From Rhizobium ecuadorense (lineage in GTDB: Bacteria > Pseudomonadota > Alphaproteobacteria > Rhizobiales > Rhizobiaceae), in NCBI RefSeq assembly GCF_001187535.1, contig NZ_LFIO01001467.1, forward strand, positions 1-64,000: a stretch of 64,000 nucleotides of DNA. The letters are read 5' to 3'. The notes beneath the pieces are model-generated. The model had not been told where the DNA came from. It saw only the letters and a list, made by a program, of their open reading frames with translations, and ran no database searches. Positions 55,562 through 64,000 of the stretch are shown here, in pieces. The position numbers were made by a program, and so were the translations under genes. Every line of letters starts with the position of its first letter. The stretch's first letter is position 1.

Positions 55562-56587
55562 ATGAAGATTAGCAAGACATATGGCAAGACGTTCGCGCTT
55601 GCCGCCCTTCTTTCCGCGACCGCCATTGCCGGCGCCGAGGCGCATGTGACCTTCCTGGACAAGGAGGCGACTGCAGAGGCCACTATTCTCGCCACGCTGC
55701 AGCTGCCGCATGGTTGCGACGGCAAGGCGACCACTGAGGTGCGGGTCAAGCTGCCGGAAGGTTTCGTCTTCGCCAAGCCGCAGCCGAAGGCCGGCTGGGA
55801 GCTCGAGGTGATCAAGGGCGACTACCAGAAGAGCTACGACAATCACGGCGACAAGGTGAAGACGGGCGCGGTCGAGATCCGCTGGAAGAACGGCAATCTC
55901 TCCGACGATTTCTACGACACCTTCGTCATCCAGGGTAAGGTATCGGGCGTCGAGGCCGGCACCTCGCTCGCCTTTCCGGTGACGCAGATATGCGGCGACA
56001 CGGTCGAGGCCTGGGATCAGGTGGCGAAGGAGGGCGGTGACGCGCATGGAATGAAAAGCCCGGCGCCGCTGTTGAAGGTCGTTGCCGGCGAAGACCATGG
56101 TCACGATCATGACGATATGGCCGGCATGGACATGACCGGTAAAACCGGCATGGACATGTCCGGTATGAGCGGCATGGGGACTGCGGCGCCGGCCGGCGAA
56201 GCGGTCAAGGCCGGCGATCTCGAAGTCTCCGGCGGGTTCGCCAAGGCGATGCTGCCCGGCCAACCGGTCGGCGGCGGCTTCCTCACGGTGAAGAACAACG
56301 GCCAGACGGATGACCGCCTGGTGTCGGTGACATCGCCCGCAGCAGGCGAGGTTCAGATCCACGAGATGGTGACGAAGGACAATGTCATGCGGATGCGCCA
56401 GCTGAAGGAAGGTATCGCCATTGCCGCCGGCCAGACGCTCAAGCTCGAGCCCGGCAACCTGCATCTGATGTTCCAGAAGGTGAAGACGCCGTTCAAGCAG
56501 GGCGATACGGTGCCGGTGACGCTGACTTTCGAAAAGGCCGGGAAGGTCGAGCTGGTGCTGCAGGTGCTGTCGGCGCAGGGCAAATAA
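55562..56587 (+). CDS. YcnI (DUF1775)-PCuAC fusion copper chaperone
   Basis: A 341-residue periplasmic fusion. After a signal peptide ending AEA the mature protein begins with His (HVTFLDKEA), the copper-binding N-terminal His of YcnI-like DUF1775 (about residues 25-170). A His/Met-rich linker (EDHGHDHDDMAGMDM and GMDMSGMSGMG, about 188-220) follows. A C-terminal PCuAC domain (about 230-340) has HEM, MRM and HLM copper ligands. Its job is probably copper(I)/(II) delivery to cytochrome oxidase. A terminator follows at 56609-56643. Confidence 0.9.
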   Translation: MKISKTYGKTFALAALLSATAIAGAEAHVTFLDKEATAEATILATLQLPHGCDGKATTEVRVKLPEGFVFAKPQPKAGWELEVIKGDYQKSYDNHGDKVKTGAVEIRWKNGNLSDDFYDTFVIQGKVSGVEAGTSLAFPVTQICGDTVEAWDQVAKEGGDAHGMKSPAPLLKVVAGEDHGHDHDDMAGMDMTGKTGMDMSGMSGMGTAAPAGEAVKAGDLEVSGGFAKAMLPGQPVGGGFLTVKNNGQTDDRLVSVTSPAAGEVQIHEMVTKDNVMRMRQLKEGIAIAAGQTLKLEPGNLHLMFQKVKTPFKQGDTVPVTLTFEKAGKVELVLQVLSAQGK

Positions 56588-56608
56588 GCGCGTTCCGATC
56601 GAAACAGC

Positions 56609-56643
56609 AAAGCCCGCGGCTGTGATCGCAGCCGCGGGCTTTC
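56609..56643 (+). terminator. intrinsic terminator behind the copper genes
   Basis: AGCCCGCGGCTG (56611-56622) pairs with CAGCCGCGGGCT (56629-56640) around a six-base loop, followed by TTTC; the left flank is AA-rich, so it can also end the opposite-strand gene. Confidence 0.85.
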
Positions 56644-56661
56644 ATTTGGAAGGCGGTCGCC

Positions 56662-56928
56662 TCAGACGTCTTCGTAGGATTGCAGTGCCTGCCTGAGGCC
56701 GGCCTGTGGCTGGCGGTTGCCTTTGGCCATCAGGTCGAGCGCCACTTCCGTAGACTGGATAATGTTGGAGGGCTCCTCGACCTGATCGGGGCTATCGGCC
56801 TTTAATTGCCGGTCAGCAATGCGGCGGGCATCGCGGGCGGCGGTGCTTGTCGCGACGCGCTGGGGAATCCGCAGCGATTCGAAGGCAACGGCAGCGGTGT
56901 TGGCCGATATGGATAGGAGCTGGGTCAT
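56662..56928 (-). CDS. small conserved hypothetical protein
   Basis: An 88-residue protein without recognised domain. The start at ATG 56928 is clean of the upstream extension. Its N-terminus (MTQLLSISANTAAVAFESLRI) faintly resembles the helix of axial flagellar proteins and its end (ALQSYEDV) is acidic, but this is weak. Located between a terminator and crcB. Confidence 0.5.
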   Translation of the reverse strand: MTQLLSISANTAAVAFESLRIPQRVATSTAARDARRIADRQLKADSPDQVEEPSNIIQSTEVALDLMAKGNRQPQAGLRQALQSYEDV

Positions 56929-57049
56929 AGTGTCACGGTATCGGCATGATCTTGGCGCCATCATAAGAAAATCATTGGCATTTTACCGGATGGTAAGAAT
57001 TCATTCCGTGACGATTGGAATCCTAGCGGAGTTGCGATAAATCCGGCTG

Positions 57050-57427
57050 ATGATCCAGGCTCTCCTCGTCGCCGTCGGCGGCGCCATCGGTTCCCTTCTC
57101 AGATATTATGTCAGCCAGTGGTCTCTGCGGCTCATGGGCCCGGCCTTTCCCTGGGGCACGCTTGCCGTCAATATCGTCGGCTGTTTCGTCATCGGCGTCT
57201 TCGCCGAGCTGATCGCGCGCCGGTTCAACGCGTCGGTGGAATTGCGCCTGTTGCTGATCACCGGCTTTCTCGGCGGCTTCACCACCTTCTCGGCCTTCTC
57301 GCTGGATGCGATCTCGCTGTTCGAGCGCGGGGAGGCGGTGGCCGGCGGCGTCTACATCGTTGCCAGCGTCGGGCTTTCGATGGCAGCCGTCATGGCGGGC
57401 CTCGCCGTCATGCGCACTTGGGCCTGA
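57050..57427 (+). CDS. crcB: fluoride ion transporter CrcB/Fluc
   Basis: A 125-residue four-helix protein of the Fluc fluoride-channel family. GGAIGSLLRYYVSQW opens helix 1, GTLAVNIVGCFVIGVFAE carries the conserved Asn, and GFLGGFTTFSAFSLD the Phe-box. It expels fluoride as a dimer. No fluoride riboswitch is visible in the 120 bases upstream. Confidence 0.95.
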   Translation: MIQALLVAVGGAIGSLLRYYVSQWSLRLMGPAFPWGTLAVNIVGCFVIGVFAELIARRFNASVELRLLLITGFLGGFTTFSAFSLDAISLFERGEAVAGGVYIVASVGLSMAAVMAGLAVMRTWA

Positions 57428-57521
57428 TTTCTTTTCCGGTTTCCGTTTTGCGTGAAAATGCTCTAAAGGCTGCGGCAAGAACGCCGGCTTGGCCCGTGCT
57501 GCAATTTCCGAAAGATTTTTT

Positions 57522-58511
57522 ATGGCTGGCATAGAACATATCAAGGTTGAAGCCGACGAAGCGGGCATGCGGCTCGATCGCTGGTTCAAGGTGCATTTTC
57601 CCGGGCTCGGCTTCGGCCCGCTGCAGAAGCTCCTGCGCTCCGGCCAGGTGCGCGTCGACGGCGGCCGGGTCAAATCGGATGCGCGGGTGCAGCCCGGCCA
57701 GACGGTCCGGGTGCCGCCGCTGGATGTCGATGCGAAGAAGTCCGGGCCGATCGCCGGTAAGGATCTCAAGCATTCGTCGGATTTCGAGCTCCTGTCGCGC
57801 ATGGTGCTGCATGAGGACGATAAGGTGATCGTGCTCAACAAGCCGCCCGGTATCGCGGTGCAGGGCGGCTCCGGTGTGGCCCGGCATATCGACCAGATGC
57901 TTGAGGCCTGGACCAGCCCGAAGGGCGAAAAGCCGCGGCTCGTTCACCGCCTCGACCGCGACACATCAGGTGTTCTGGTCATCGCCCGCACCCGCGGCGC
58001 CGCACAGAAGCTGACGGCCGCCTTCCGCGAGCGCGACACCAAGAAGACCTATTGGGCGCTGGTCAAGGGCGTGCCGCGCAAGCACGAGGACAAGATCTCG
58101 ACCTGGCTCGTCAAGGAAGCGACAGCCGATGGCGACCGCATGCGCATCGCCAGACATGGCGAGGACGGCGCTGACCATGCGATTTCCTTCTACCGCGTGG
58201 TGGAGACGGCGGCTCAGAACCTCGCATGGCTTGAGATGGAGCCTTATACCGGCCGTACCCATCAGCTGCGTGTCCATGCCCTGCATATCGGTCACCCGAT
58301 CATCGGCGACCCGAAATATTTCGACGACGATCCGAATTGGGATTTTCCGGGCGGCGTCCAGAAGAAGCTGCATCTGCACGCCCGCCACATCGACATCCCG
58401 CATCCATCGGGCGGCCGCCTGCGCGTCAGCGCGCCGCTGCCGCCGCATATGGTGCAGACCTGGAACCTGCTCGGCCTCGACCTTGCCGGCGCCGAAAGGG
58501 ATAGCGAATGA
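57522..58511 (+). CDS. RluA family ribosomal large-subunit pseudouridine synthase
   Basis: A 329-residue enzyme with an N-terminal S4 domain (about 15-75) and a RluA catalytic domain: HRLDRDTSGVLVIAR with the catalytic Asp (about residue 153), then YTGRTHQLRVHAL. RluC/RluD-like, modifying 23S rRNA; the target bases cannot be read from sequence. The ATG at 57522 is used. Its stop overlaps the next start (ATGA, 58508-58511). Confidence 0.92.
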   Translation: MAGIEHIKVEADEAGMRLDRWFKVHFPGLGFGPLQKLLRSGQVRVDGGRVKSDARVQPGQTVRVPPLDVDAKKSGPIAGKDLKHSSDFELLSRMVLHEDDKVIVLNKPPGIAVQGGSGVARHIDQMLEAWTSPKGEKPRLVHRLDRDTSGVLVIARTRGAAQKLTAAFRERDTKKTYWALVKGVPRKHEDKISTWLVKEATADGDRMRIARHGEDGADHAISFYRVVETAAQNLAWLEMEPYTGRTHQLRVHALHIGHPIIGDPKYFDDDPNWDFPGGVQKKLHLHARHIDIPHPSGGRLRVSAPLPPHMVQTWNLLGLDLAGAERDSE

Positions 58512-59161
58512 AACTCGCTCTTTTCGATTGCGACGGCACGCTGGTCGACAGCGCCGGCCTGATCCACGAAACCATGCGCCGCACCTTTGGGAAATTCGGC
58601 AAGCCGGAACCGCGATTTGAGGACACCAAGGCGATTATCGGCCTGTCGCTCGATATCGCGATCGCCCGCATGCAGGGCAGGCCGCATGTCGAGCAGGAAG
58701 ATATCGAGATGACGGCGCATTACAAATCGCTGTTCTCGGTCGTGCGCCAGGATCTCGACTACCGGGAGCCGCTGTTTCCCGGCATTCGCGAGATGATCGA
58801 CGTGATTACCGGGCGCGAGGATCTGCTGATCGGTGCGGTGACGGGCAAATCCAGACGCGGGCTGAACCTGGTGATGGAGACGCACGGCTTCGACCGCTAT
58901 TTCACCGTGGCGCGCACCGCTGACGATTGCCCTTCCAAGCCGCATCCGGCCATGGTGACGGAATGCTGCGACGAAACCGGAATGAATGCCGCGGATGCCA
59001 TTGTCATCGGCGATGCGATTTACGATATGCAGATGGCTAAGGCTGCCGGCGCCAAGGCGATCGGCGTTGCCTGGGGCTATGCCAGCGTGGATGAGCTGAT
59101 CGCCAACGGCGCCGATGCGATCGCCTATCATCCAAACGAAATATTGCGCCACTTTTCCTGA
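58508..59161 (+). CDS. HAD-superfamily hydrolase (phosphoglycolate phosphatase-like)
   Basis: A 217-residue HAD subfamily IA phosphatase: motif I FDCDGTLVDS (residue about 6), motif II in AVTGKSRRG, motif III Lys in SKPHPAM, motif IV VIGDAIYDMQMA. Translationally coupled to the pseudouridine synthase upstream. The substrate is unknown. Confidence 0.92.
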   Translation: MKLALFDCDGTLVDSAGLIHETMRRTFGKFGKPEPRFEDTKAIIGLSLDIAIARMQGRPHVEQEDIEMTAHYKSLFSVVRQDLDYREPLFPGIREMIDVITGREDLLIGAVTGKSRRGLNLVMETHGFDRYFTVARTADDCPSKPHPAMVTECCDETGMNAADAIVIGDAIYDMQMAKAAGAKAIGVAWGYASVDELIANGADAIAYHPNEILRHFS

Positions 59162-59170
59162 GGTAATGCC

Positions 59171-59956
59171 ATGCGCGATCTGCTGAACGATCTTTCCGAA
59201 GGCCTGAGCCATCCCGATCCGATCCGCCGGGCGCAGATCCAGATGAAGAAGCCGCTGCCGAAGCGGTTTTACACCGATGTCGCCATTGCCGGGCACGAGG
59301 GTGGTTTTGCGATCACGCTCGACGGCAAAATGGTGCGCACGCCGGCACGGGTGATTCTCGCGGTTCCCACGCAGGCGCTGGCGCGGCTTGTCGCCGCCGA
59401 ATGGCAGGCGCAGGGTGAGGAGATCGATCCCATGACGATGCCCATGACGCGGCTCGTCAACACCGCGCTCGACGGCATTACCGGCAACACGCAGGCGATC
59501 CTTGAAGATATCCTGCGCTTTTCCTCAAGCGATCTTATCTGCTACCGCGCCGATGGGCCGGAACTGCTGGTCGAGCGCCAGGCCGAGCACTGGGATCCGG
59601 TCATCGACTGGGCGGCGAACGATCTCGGCGCCCGCTTCATCCTCATCGAAGGCGTGATGCCGCGTGAGCAGCCGCGCGAGGCGACCGCCGCCTTCGCCGT
59701 CACGCTCGCCAGATATGATAACCCGATCGCGCTCGCAGCACTCCACACCGTCACCACGCTCACTGGTTCGGCGATCCTGGCGCTCGCCTTCGCCTGCGGC
59801 CGGGTGACGATGGAGGAAGCGTGGTCGCTTGCCCATCTCGACGAGGACTGGACGATCGAGCATTGGGGCAGCGACGAGGAAGCCGAGGAGCGGCGGGCCA
59901 AGCGCTTTGCCGACTTCAAGGCGGCGACGGACGTTTTTTTAGCCCTAAGCGCCTGA
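59171..59956 (+). CDS. ATP12 family F1-ATPase assembly chaperone
   Basis: A 261-residue ATP12 protein: KRFYTDVAIAGHEGGFAITLDGKMVRTPA at the N-terminus, the WDPVIDWA region and the C-terminal LDEDWTIEHWGSDEEAEERR are typical. In mitochondria ATP12 aids F1 alpha-subunit assembly; it is common in alphaproteobacteria. Third gene of the RluA-HAD-ATP12 cluster. Confidence 0.93.
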   Translation: MRDLLNDLSEGLSHPDPIRRAQIQMKKPLPKRFYTDVAIAGHEGGFAITLDGKMVRTPARVILAVPTQALARLVAAEWQAQGEEIDPMTMPMTRLVNTALDGITGNTQAILEDILRFSSSDLICYRADGPELLVERQAEHWDPVIDWAANDLGARFILIEGVMPREQPREATAAFAVTLARYDNPIALAALHTVTTLTGSAILALAFACGRVTMEEAWSLAHLDEDWTIEHWGSDEEAEERRAKRFADFKAATDVFLALSA

Positions 59957-60023
59957 AACATATTGCCTTCCCCGCCATTATGACGAAATCTGCGACTCCA
60001 ACGGGGTCGTGCGGGATTTTGCA

Positions 60024-60482
60024 ATGAATTGGCTGAGGTCGTGTTTTTGCCGGGCCGCACTCGTCTGTGTCGCGCTTACGGCCTGCGTCAGCCTCACGGG
60101 CACGAAGCCGGCATCGCCGGTTTATGATGTGCGCAGCGCCGTCGTCGTCTCCGGCCCGAACATGCCGGCCGAGCTGCTTTCCGGCATCAACGACCGCGTC
60201 AACGCCGCGATCAATGCCACGGTGCGCGACACCGTGCTGCCGCGGGTGGTGCTGACGATCCGCGTCGTCGCCATCGAGAAGGGTCTCGGCTTCCAGAAGG
60301 ACCGCAACATCGCCAAGGTCAGTATCGACGCAGCCTCGGTCGAGGACGGCTCGGTCATCGCCGTCAGCGCTTTCGACGTGACCAGCATCGCCGCCGATCC
60401 CAAGCTTGCCGACGAGATTTTGGCCGAGGACGTCGCAGCAAGAATACGCTCGGTTTTCTCGCTCAGCGGGCGTGGGCACTAA
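60024..60482 (+). CDS. conserved hypothetical lipoprotein
   Basis: A 152-residue protein with a signal sequence and lipobox-like ALTAC (Cys about residue 21). The body (YDVRSAVVVSGPNMPAE, VLTIRVVAIEKGLGFQKDRN) suggests a secreted beta-rich protein, and no domain was recognised. The ATG at 60024 is preferred over the GTG at 60009. Confidence 0.7.
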   Translation: MNWLRSCFCRAALVCVALTACVSLTGTKPASPVYDVRSAVVVSGPNMPAELLSGINDRVNAAINATVRDTVLPRVVLTIRVVAIEKGLGFQKDRNIAKVSIDAASVEDGSVIAVSAFDVTSIAADPKLADEILAEDVAARIRSVFSLSGRGH

Positions 60483-60588
60483 AGCATGATGCCGAAAAGT
60501 GTCAGCGGTTTTCGGGTGACATCACGCTCTAACTAATTAATTTAGAACAGGATTTAAGCCGACTGGCTTGAAATCATCCTGTTCTAAA
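60481..60588. repeat. two palindromic intergenic repeats before pccB
   Basis: 60481-60533 has near-palindromic arms AAAGCATGATGCCGAAAA / TTTTCGGGTGACATCACGCT, of a type widespread in rhizobial genomes. 60541-60588 is a long hairpin: TTTAGAACAGGAT ... ATCCTGTTCTAAA, loop GACT in GCC-gact-GGC. Together they fill most of the 156 bases between the lipoprotein gene and pccB; the second may act as a terminator. Confidence 0.7.
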
Positions 60589-60638
60589 GCATGTCGCGGC
60601 GATAACGACATGCTAGAAATAAAGGCGAGGGAGATCGC

Positions 60639-62171
<1,533 letters not shown>

Positions 62172-62309
62172 TATTCGAAAATGAATAAAGCTGCCGGCTC
62201 GGCTGTTTGCCTGCTGTCGAAAAAGTGAACGGCCGTCAGTGATCCGTGTGTTCAATCCCTGTCGGTGACGAGCTAACGCTCGCCAGTATTCTTTTAATGG
62301 AGAGGTTTT

Positions 62310-62702
62310 ATGTCAACTTTCGAGCGTCTTGCTGCCTATCGCCCCTATGGGCTGGCCGCTCTCAGAATCATCACTGCGCTGCTGTTCATCGAACACGGCA
62401 CGATGAAGCTTTTCGGCTTCCCGGCGTCGCAGATGTCCGGCTCGCTGCCGCCGCTGATGCTTTTCGCGGCTGTTCTCGAGCTTGTCGGCGGCATCCTCAT
62501 TCTCATCGGCCTGCTGACGCGCCCCGTCGCCTTCCTGCTCGCCGGCGAAATGGCGGTTGCCTATTTCATGGCGCATGCTCCGAGCAGCTTCTTCCCCGCC
62601 GTCAACCAGGGCGATGCCGCGATCCTGTTCTGCTTCGTCTTCCTCTACCTGTTCTTCTCCGGTCCCGGCGCGTTTGCCGTCGACAATCGTAAGGCAGCCT
62701 GA
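62310..62702 (+). CDS. DoxX family membrane protein
   Basis: A 130-residue four-helix DoxX-type protein: LRIITALLFIEHGTMKLFGFP at the N-terminus, FAAVLELVGGILILIGLLTRPVAFLLAGEMAVAYFMAH in the middle. Linked to quinone/redox or stress functions in other bacteria; unproven here. ATG at 62310 with a GGAGAGG site. Confidence 0.88.
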   Translation: MSTFERLAAYRPYGLAALRIITALLFIEHGTMKLFGFPASQMSGSLPPLMLFAAVLELVGGILILIGLLTRPVAFLLAGEMAVAYFMAHAPSSFFPAVNQGDAAILFCFVFLYLFFSGPGAFAVDNRKAA

Positions 62703-62706
62703 GCCG

Positions 62707-62811
62707 AGAGCGGTTCAACTTTTCATGGAAGCGTAGAACCGCTCTAACCTTCTGTCTTGACGCAATTCCGGACGGAAAACCGCTTCGCACTTTTCCTGGA
62801 ATTTGCTCTAG
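62707..62811. repeat. palindromic intergenic repeats, including copy B of the purB-type element
   Basis: 62707-62746 is a hairpin AGAGCGGTTC...GAACCGCTCT. 62759-62811 repeats the element at 21949-21998: the 22 bases beginning GCAATTCCGGACGG are identical, with matching second arm. The block lies between the DoxX stop and the sugE 3' end. Confidence 0.75.
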
Positions 62812-62848
62812 CTGCGGGGCGTTGCGATGCCCCGCAGCATTTCCTTCG

Positions 62849-63163
62849 TCAGGCAGTGAGCTTGAGACCGGCGATGCCGCCGACGATCAGCATGATGCAG
62901 GCAAGACGGGAGACACTTGCCTCATCGCCAAGCAGCCAGATGCCGAGGAGCACGGTGCCAACCGTGCCGATGCCGGTCCAGACCGCATAGGCGGTGCCGA
63001 TCGGCAGGTGCTTCACCGCCAGGCCGAGCAGCACGATGCTCACCACCATTGAAATGACGGTCAATGCGGTCGGCAGCGGCCGTGTGAAACCATCGGTGTA
63101 TTTAAGGCCAATCGCCCAGCCGCATTCGAAAAGACCGGCGAGAAAAAGCAGAAACCAGGGCAT
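62849..63163 (-). CDS. sugE: guanidinium exporter Gdx (SugE), SMR family
   Basis: A 104-residue four-helix small multidrug resistance protein. The helix-1 Glu (LFECGWAIGLKY) is the proton/substrate site, and GTAYAVWTGIGTVGTVLLGI is the SugE/Gdx pattern; the SugE branch exports guanidinium. The ATG at 63163 follows GAAGGAGAG. A guanidine-II riboswitch lies just upstream, which confirms the Gdx assignment. Confidence 0.92.
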   Translation of the reverse strand: MPWFLLFLAGLFECGWAIGLKYTDGFTRPLPTALTVISMVVSIVLLGLAVKHLPIGTAYAVWTGIGTVGTVLLGIWLLGDEASVSRLACIMLIVGGIAGLKLTA

Positions 63164-63180
63164 ACGACTCTCCTTCAAGA

Positions 63181-63232
63181 GCGAGGCCGTCCCCGCGACG
63201 GTTGCATCCTCAGGACGCCGCAGTCGTCTGCG
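63181..63232 (-). ncRNA. guanidine-II (mini-ykkC) riboswitch
   Basis: Minus-strand leader of sugE with two hairpins: CGCAG-ACGA-CUGCG (complement of 63219-63232) and GCGGGG-ACGG-CCUCGC (complement of 63181-63196, one G-U pair). Both tetraloops fit ACGR, they are 22 bases apart, and the second stem ends five bases before the AAGGAGAG ribosome site (63168-63175). This is the mini-ykkC layout for translational control. Confidence 0.85.
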
Positions 63233-63317
63233 ATCGTGTCTATATGCGCGAGAGAACGGCTGTGTTCAAGGTGGGAATCCGCATGGCCGCTATGCCACCC
63301 GTTTCATGCCGGGCGGA

Positions 63318-63785
63318 TCAGGGCTGCCCGCCAGCCTCCGCGGAAAGGCTCTTGGCGCGGCGGCAGAGGCGGTCGAAGGTTTCCAGGAAACGCGAACGGT
63401 CTTTCGGGCTGAAGGCGGCGTTGTAGCCCTTGCTCTCACCGGTTTCGCGCAAATGCGCGCCGAGATCGCGCATGGCGCTCGCCATGCCGATATTGGTCTC
63501 GTCGAAGACGCGGCCCGTGGGGCCGCTGACGAAGGCGCCGGTGGCGACACAGCGCACGGCGAGCGGCACGTCGGCGGTGACGACGACGTCGCCCGGACCG
63601 GCGTGCTCGGCGATCCAGTTGTCGGCGGCGTCGAAGGCGTTGGAGACGATGACGTTATGGATCATCGGATCGCGCGATGGGCGCAGGCCGGAATTGGCGA
63701 CGAAGGTGACTTCGAGGCCGAGTCGTTCGGCGACCTTCAGCACTTCCGGCTTTACCGGGCAGGCATCGGCATCGACGTAGATCAT
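63318..63785 (-). CDS. UPF0178 (DUF188/YaiI) family protein
   Basis: A 155-residue YaiI/YqxD-type protein of the PIN-like/DUF188 family: MIYVDADACPVKPEVLKVAERLG, VSNAFDAADNWI and VVTADVPLAVRC carry its conserved Asp residues. The function is unknown; PIN-like nuclease activity is inferred from the fold. ATG at 63785 overlaps the elaA stop (ATGA). Confidence 0.9.
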   Translation of the reverse strand: MIYVDADACPVKPEVLKVAERLGLEVTFVANSGLRPSRDPMIHNVIVSNAFDAADNWIAEHAGPGDVVVTADVPLAVRCVATGAFVSGPTGRVFDETNIGMASAMRDLGAHLRETGESKGYNAAFSPKDRSRFLETFDRLCRRAKSLSAEAGGQP

Positions 63786-64000
63786 GACAATATACTCGCC
63801 GGCCGAATTGACACTTGGCGGACCATATCGAGATGGGGAATGCCGTCTTCCAGATATTCCCCGGATGCCGCGCTGAAACCGAAGGATTCGTAGAAGCGCT
63901 GCAGATGAGCCTGCGCCGACAAGGCGATGGGGCTTGCCGGATAAAGCCGCCCGCAAGCAGAGATCGCTTCGCTCATCAATGCATCGCCCAGCCGCCTGCC
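63782..64000 (-). CDS. elaA: ElaA-type GNAT acetyltransferase, N-terminally truncated by the window
   Basis: The last 72 residues of an ElaA family acetyltransferase run off the window end. Visible: an acetyl-CoA loop RRLGDALMSEAI, then AQAHLQRFYESFGF and EYLEDGIPHLDM, which are diagnostic for ElaA. Its TGA overlaps the UPF0178 start. The 5' end lies beyond base 64000. Confidence 0.88.
   Translation of the reverse strand, partial: GRRLGDALMSEAISACGRLYPASPIALSAQAHLQRFYESFGFSAASGEYLEDGIPHLDMVRQVSIRPASILS

Noticed and set aside
56929..57049. fluoride riboswitch before crcB
   Set aside because: The required conserved core was looked for and not found in this gap.

Overview
The window reads as a chromosomal segment of a fast-growing rhizobium (Rhizobiaceae, close to Rhizobium etli/leguminosarum). 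The reasons are the high GC, the dense gene packing, the split purS/purQ/purL purine system beside bolA, the sufBCDS operon preceded by a NifS/IscS-type desulfurase, Irr- and RirA-like iron boxes, a PagL lipid A deacylase, and short palindromic intergenic repeats of the RIME type. No rRNA, tRNA, CRISPR array, prophage or transposase gene was seen. The species assignment is inference from gene content.

Region by region. 1-3.6 kb: a BAAT-type hydrolase and two Bcr/CflA drug exporters (minus strand). 3.6-10.4 kb: monothiol glutaredoxin grxD, bolA and purL, with a block of unrelated genes between grxD and bolA (diheme cytochrome c, basic tail protein, membrane hydrolase, ArsR/SRPBCC pair). 10.4-12.7 kb: PagL and a MocR regulator with a clear operator. 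13-16 kb: purC-purS-kptA-purQ-lipoprotein; an RNA 2'-phosphotransferase gene sits inside the purine operon, coupled to purQ. 16-22 kb: a PAS-PAS-GGDEF-EAL protein, a small hydrolase, two membrane proteins, purB. 22-31 kb: rpe with a coupled secreted protein, a periplasmic binding protein, flavin reductase, TfoX-N, Nudix, RhlE helicase, LytM-type M23 peptidase, DUF455 and Bcp. 31-38 kb: a large AsmA/YhdP-like protein, tyrS, anmK-GNAT. 38-40 kb: acyltransferase-3 and an alpha/beta hydrolase.

40-47.7 kb is the iron-sulfur cluster assembly operon: desulfurase, sufB, sufC, sufD, sufS, sufT, sufA. Its promoter region carries an RirA-type box (TGA-N9-TCA) and an Irr/ICE-type palindrome. Two tandem GNRA-like hairpins lie before sufB. 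Between sufB and sufC sits a GIY-YIG nuclease gene bounded by exact 29-bp inverted repeats that are themselves hairpins. It looks like a mobile REP-type cassette and is the strongest candidate for something under-described.

47.7-64 kb: an AT-rich orphan gene, a very short flagellar-rod-like protein, a GH25 lipoprotein, the glycine cleavage operon gcvTHP under a tandem glycine riboswitch, a copper module (DUF2946-like plus a YcnI/PCuAC fusion), crcB, an RluA-family synthase-HAD-ATP12 operon, pccB, DoxX, and sugE/gdx preceded by a two-hairpin guanidine-II (mini-ykkC) riboswitch. The window ends in UPF0178 and a truncated elaA.
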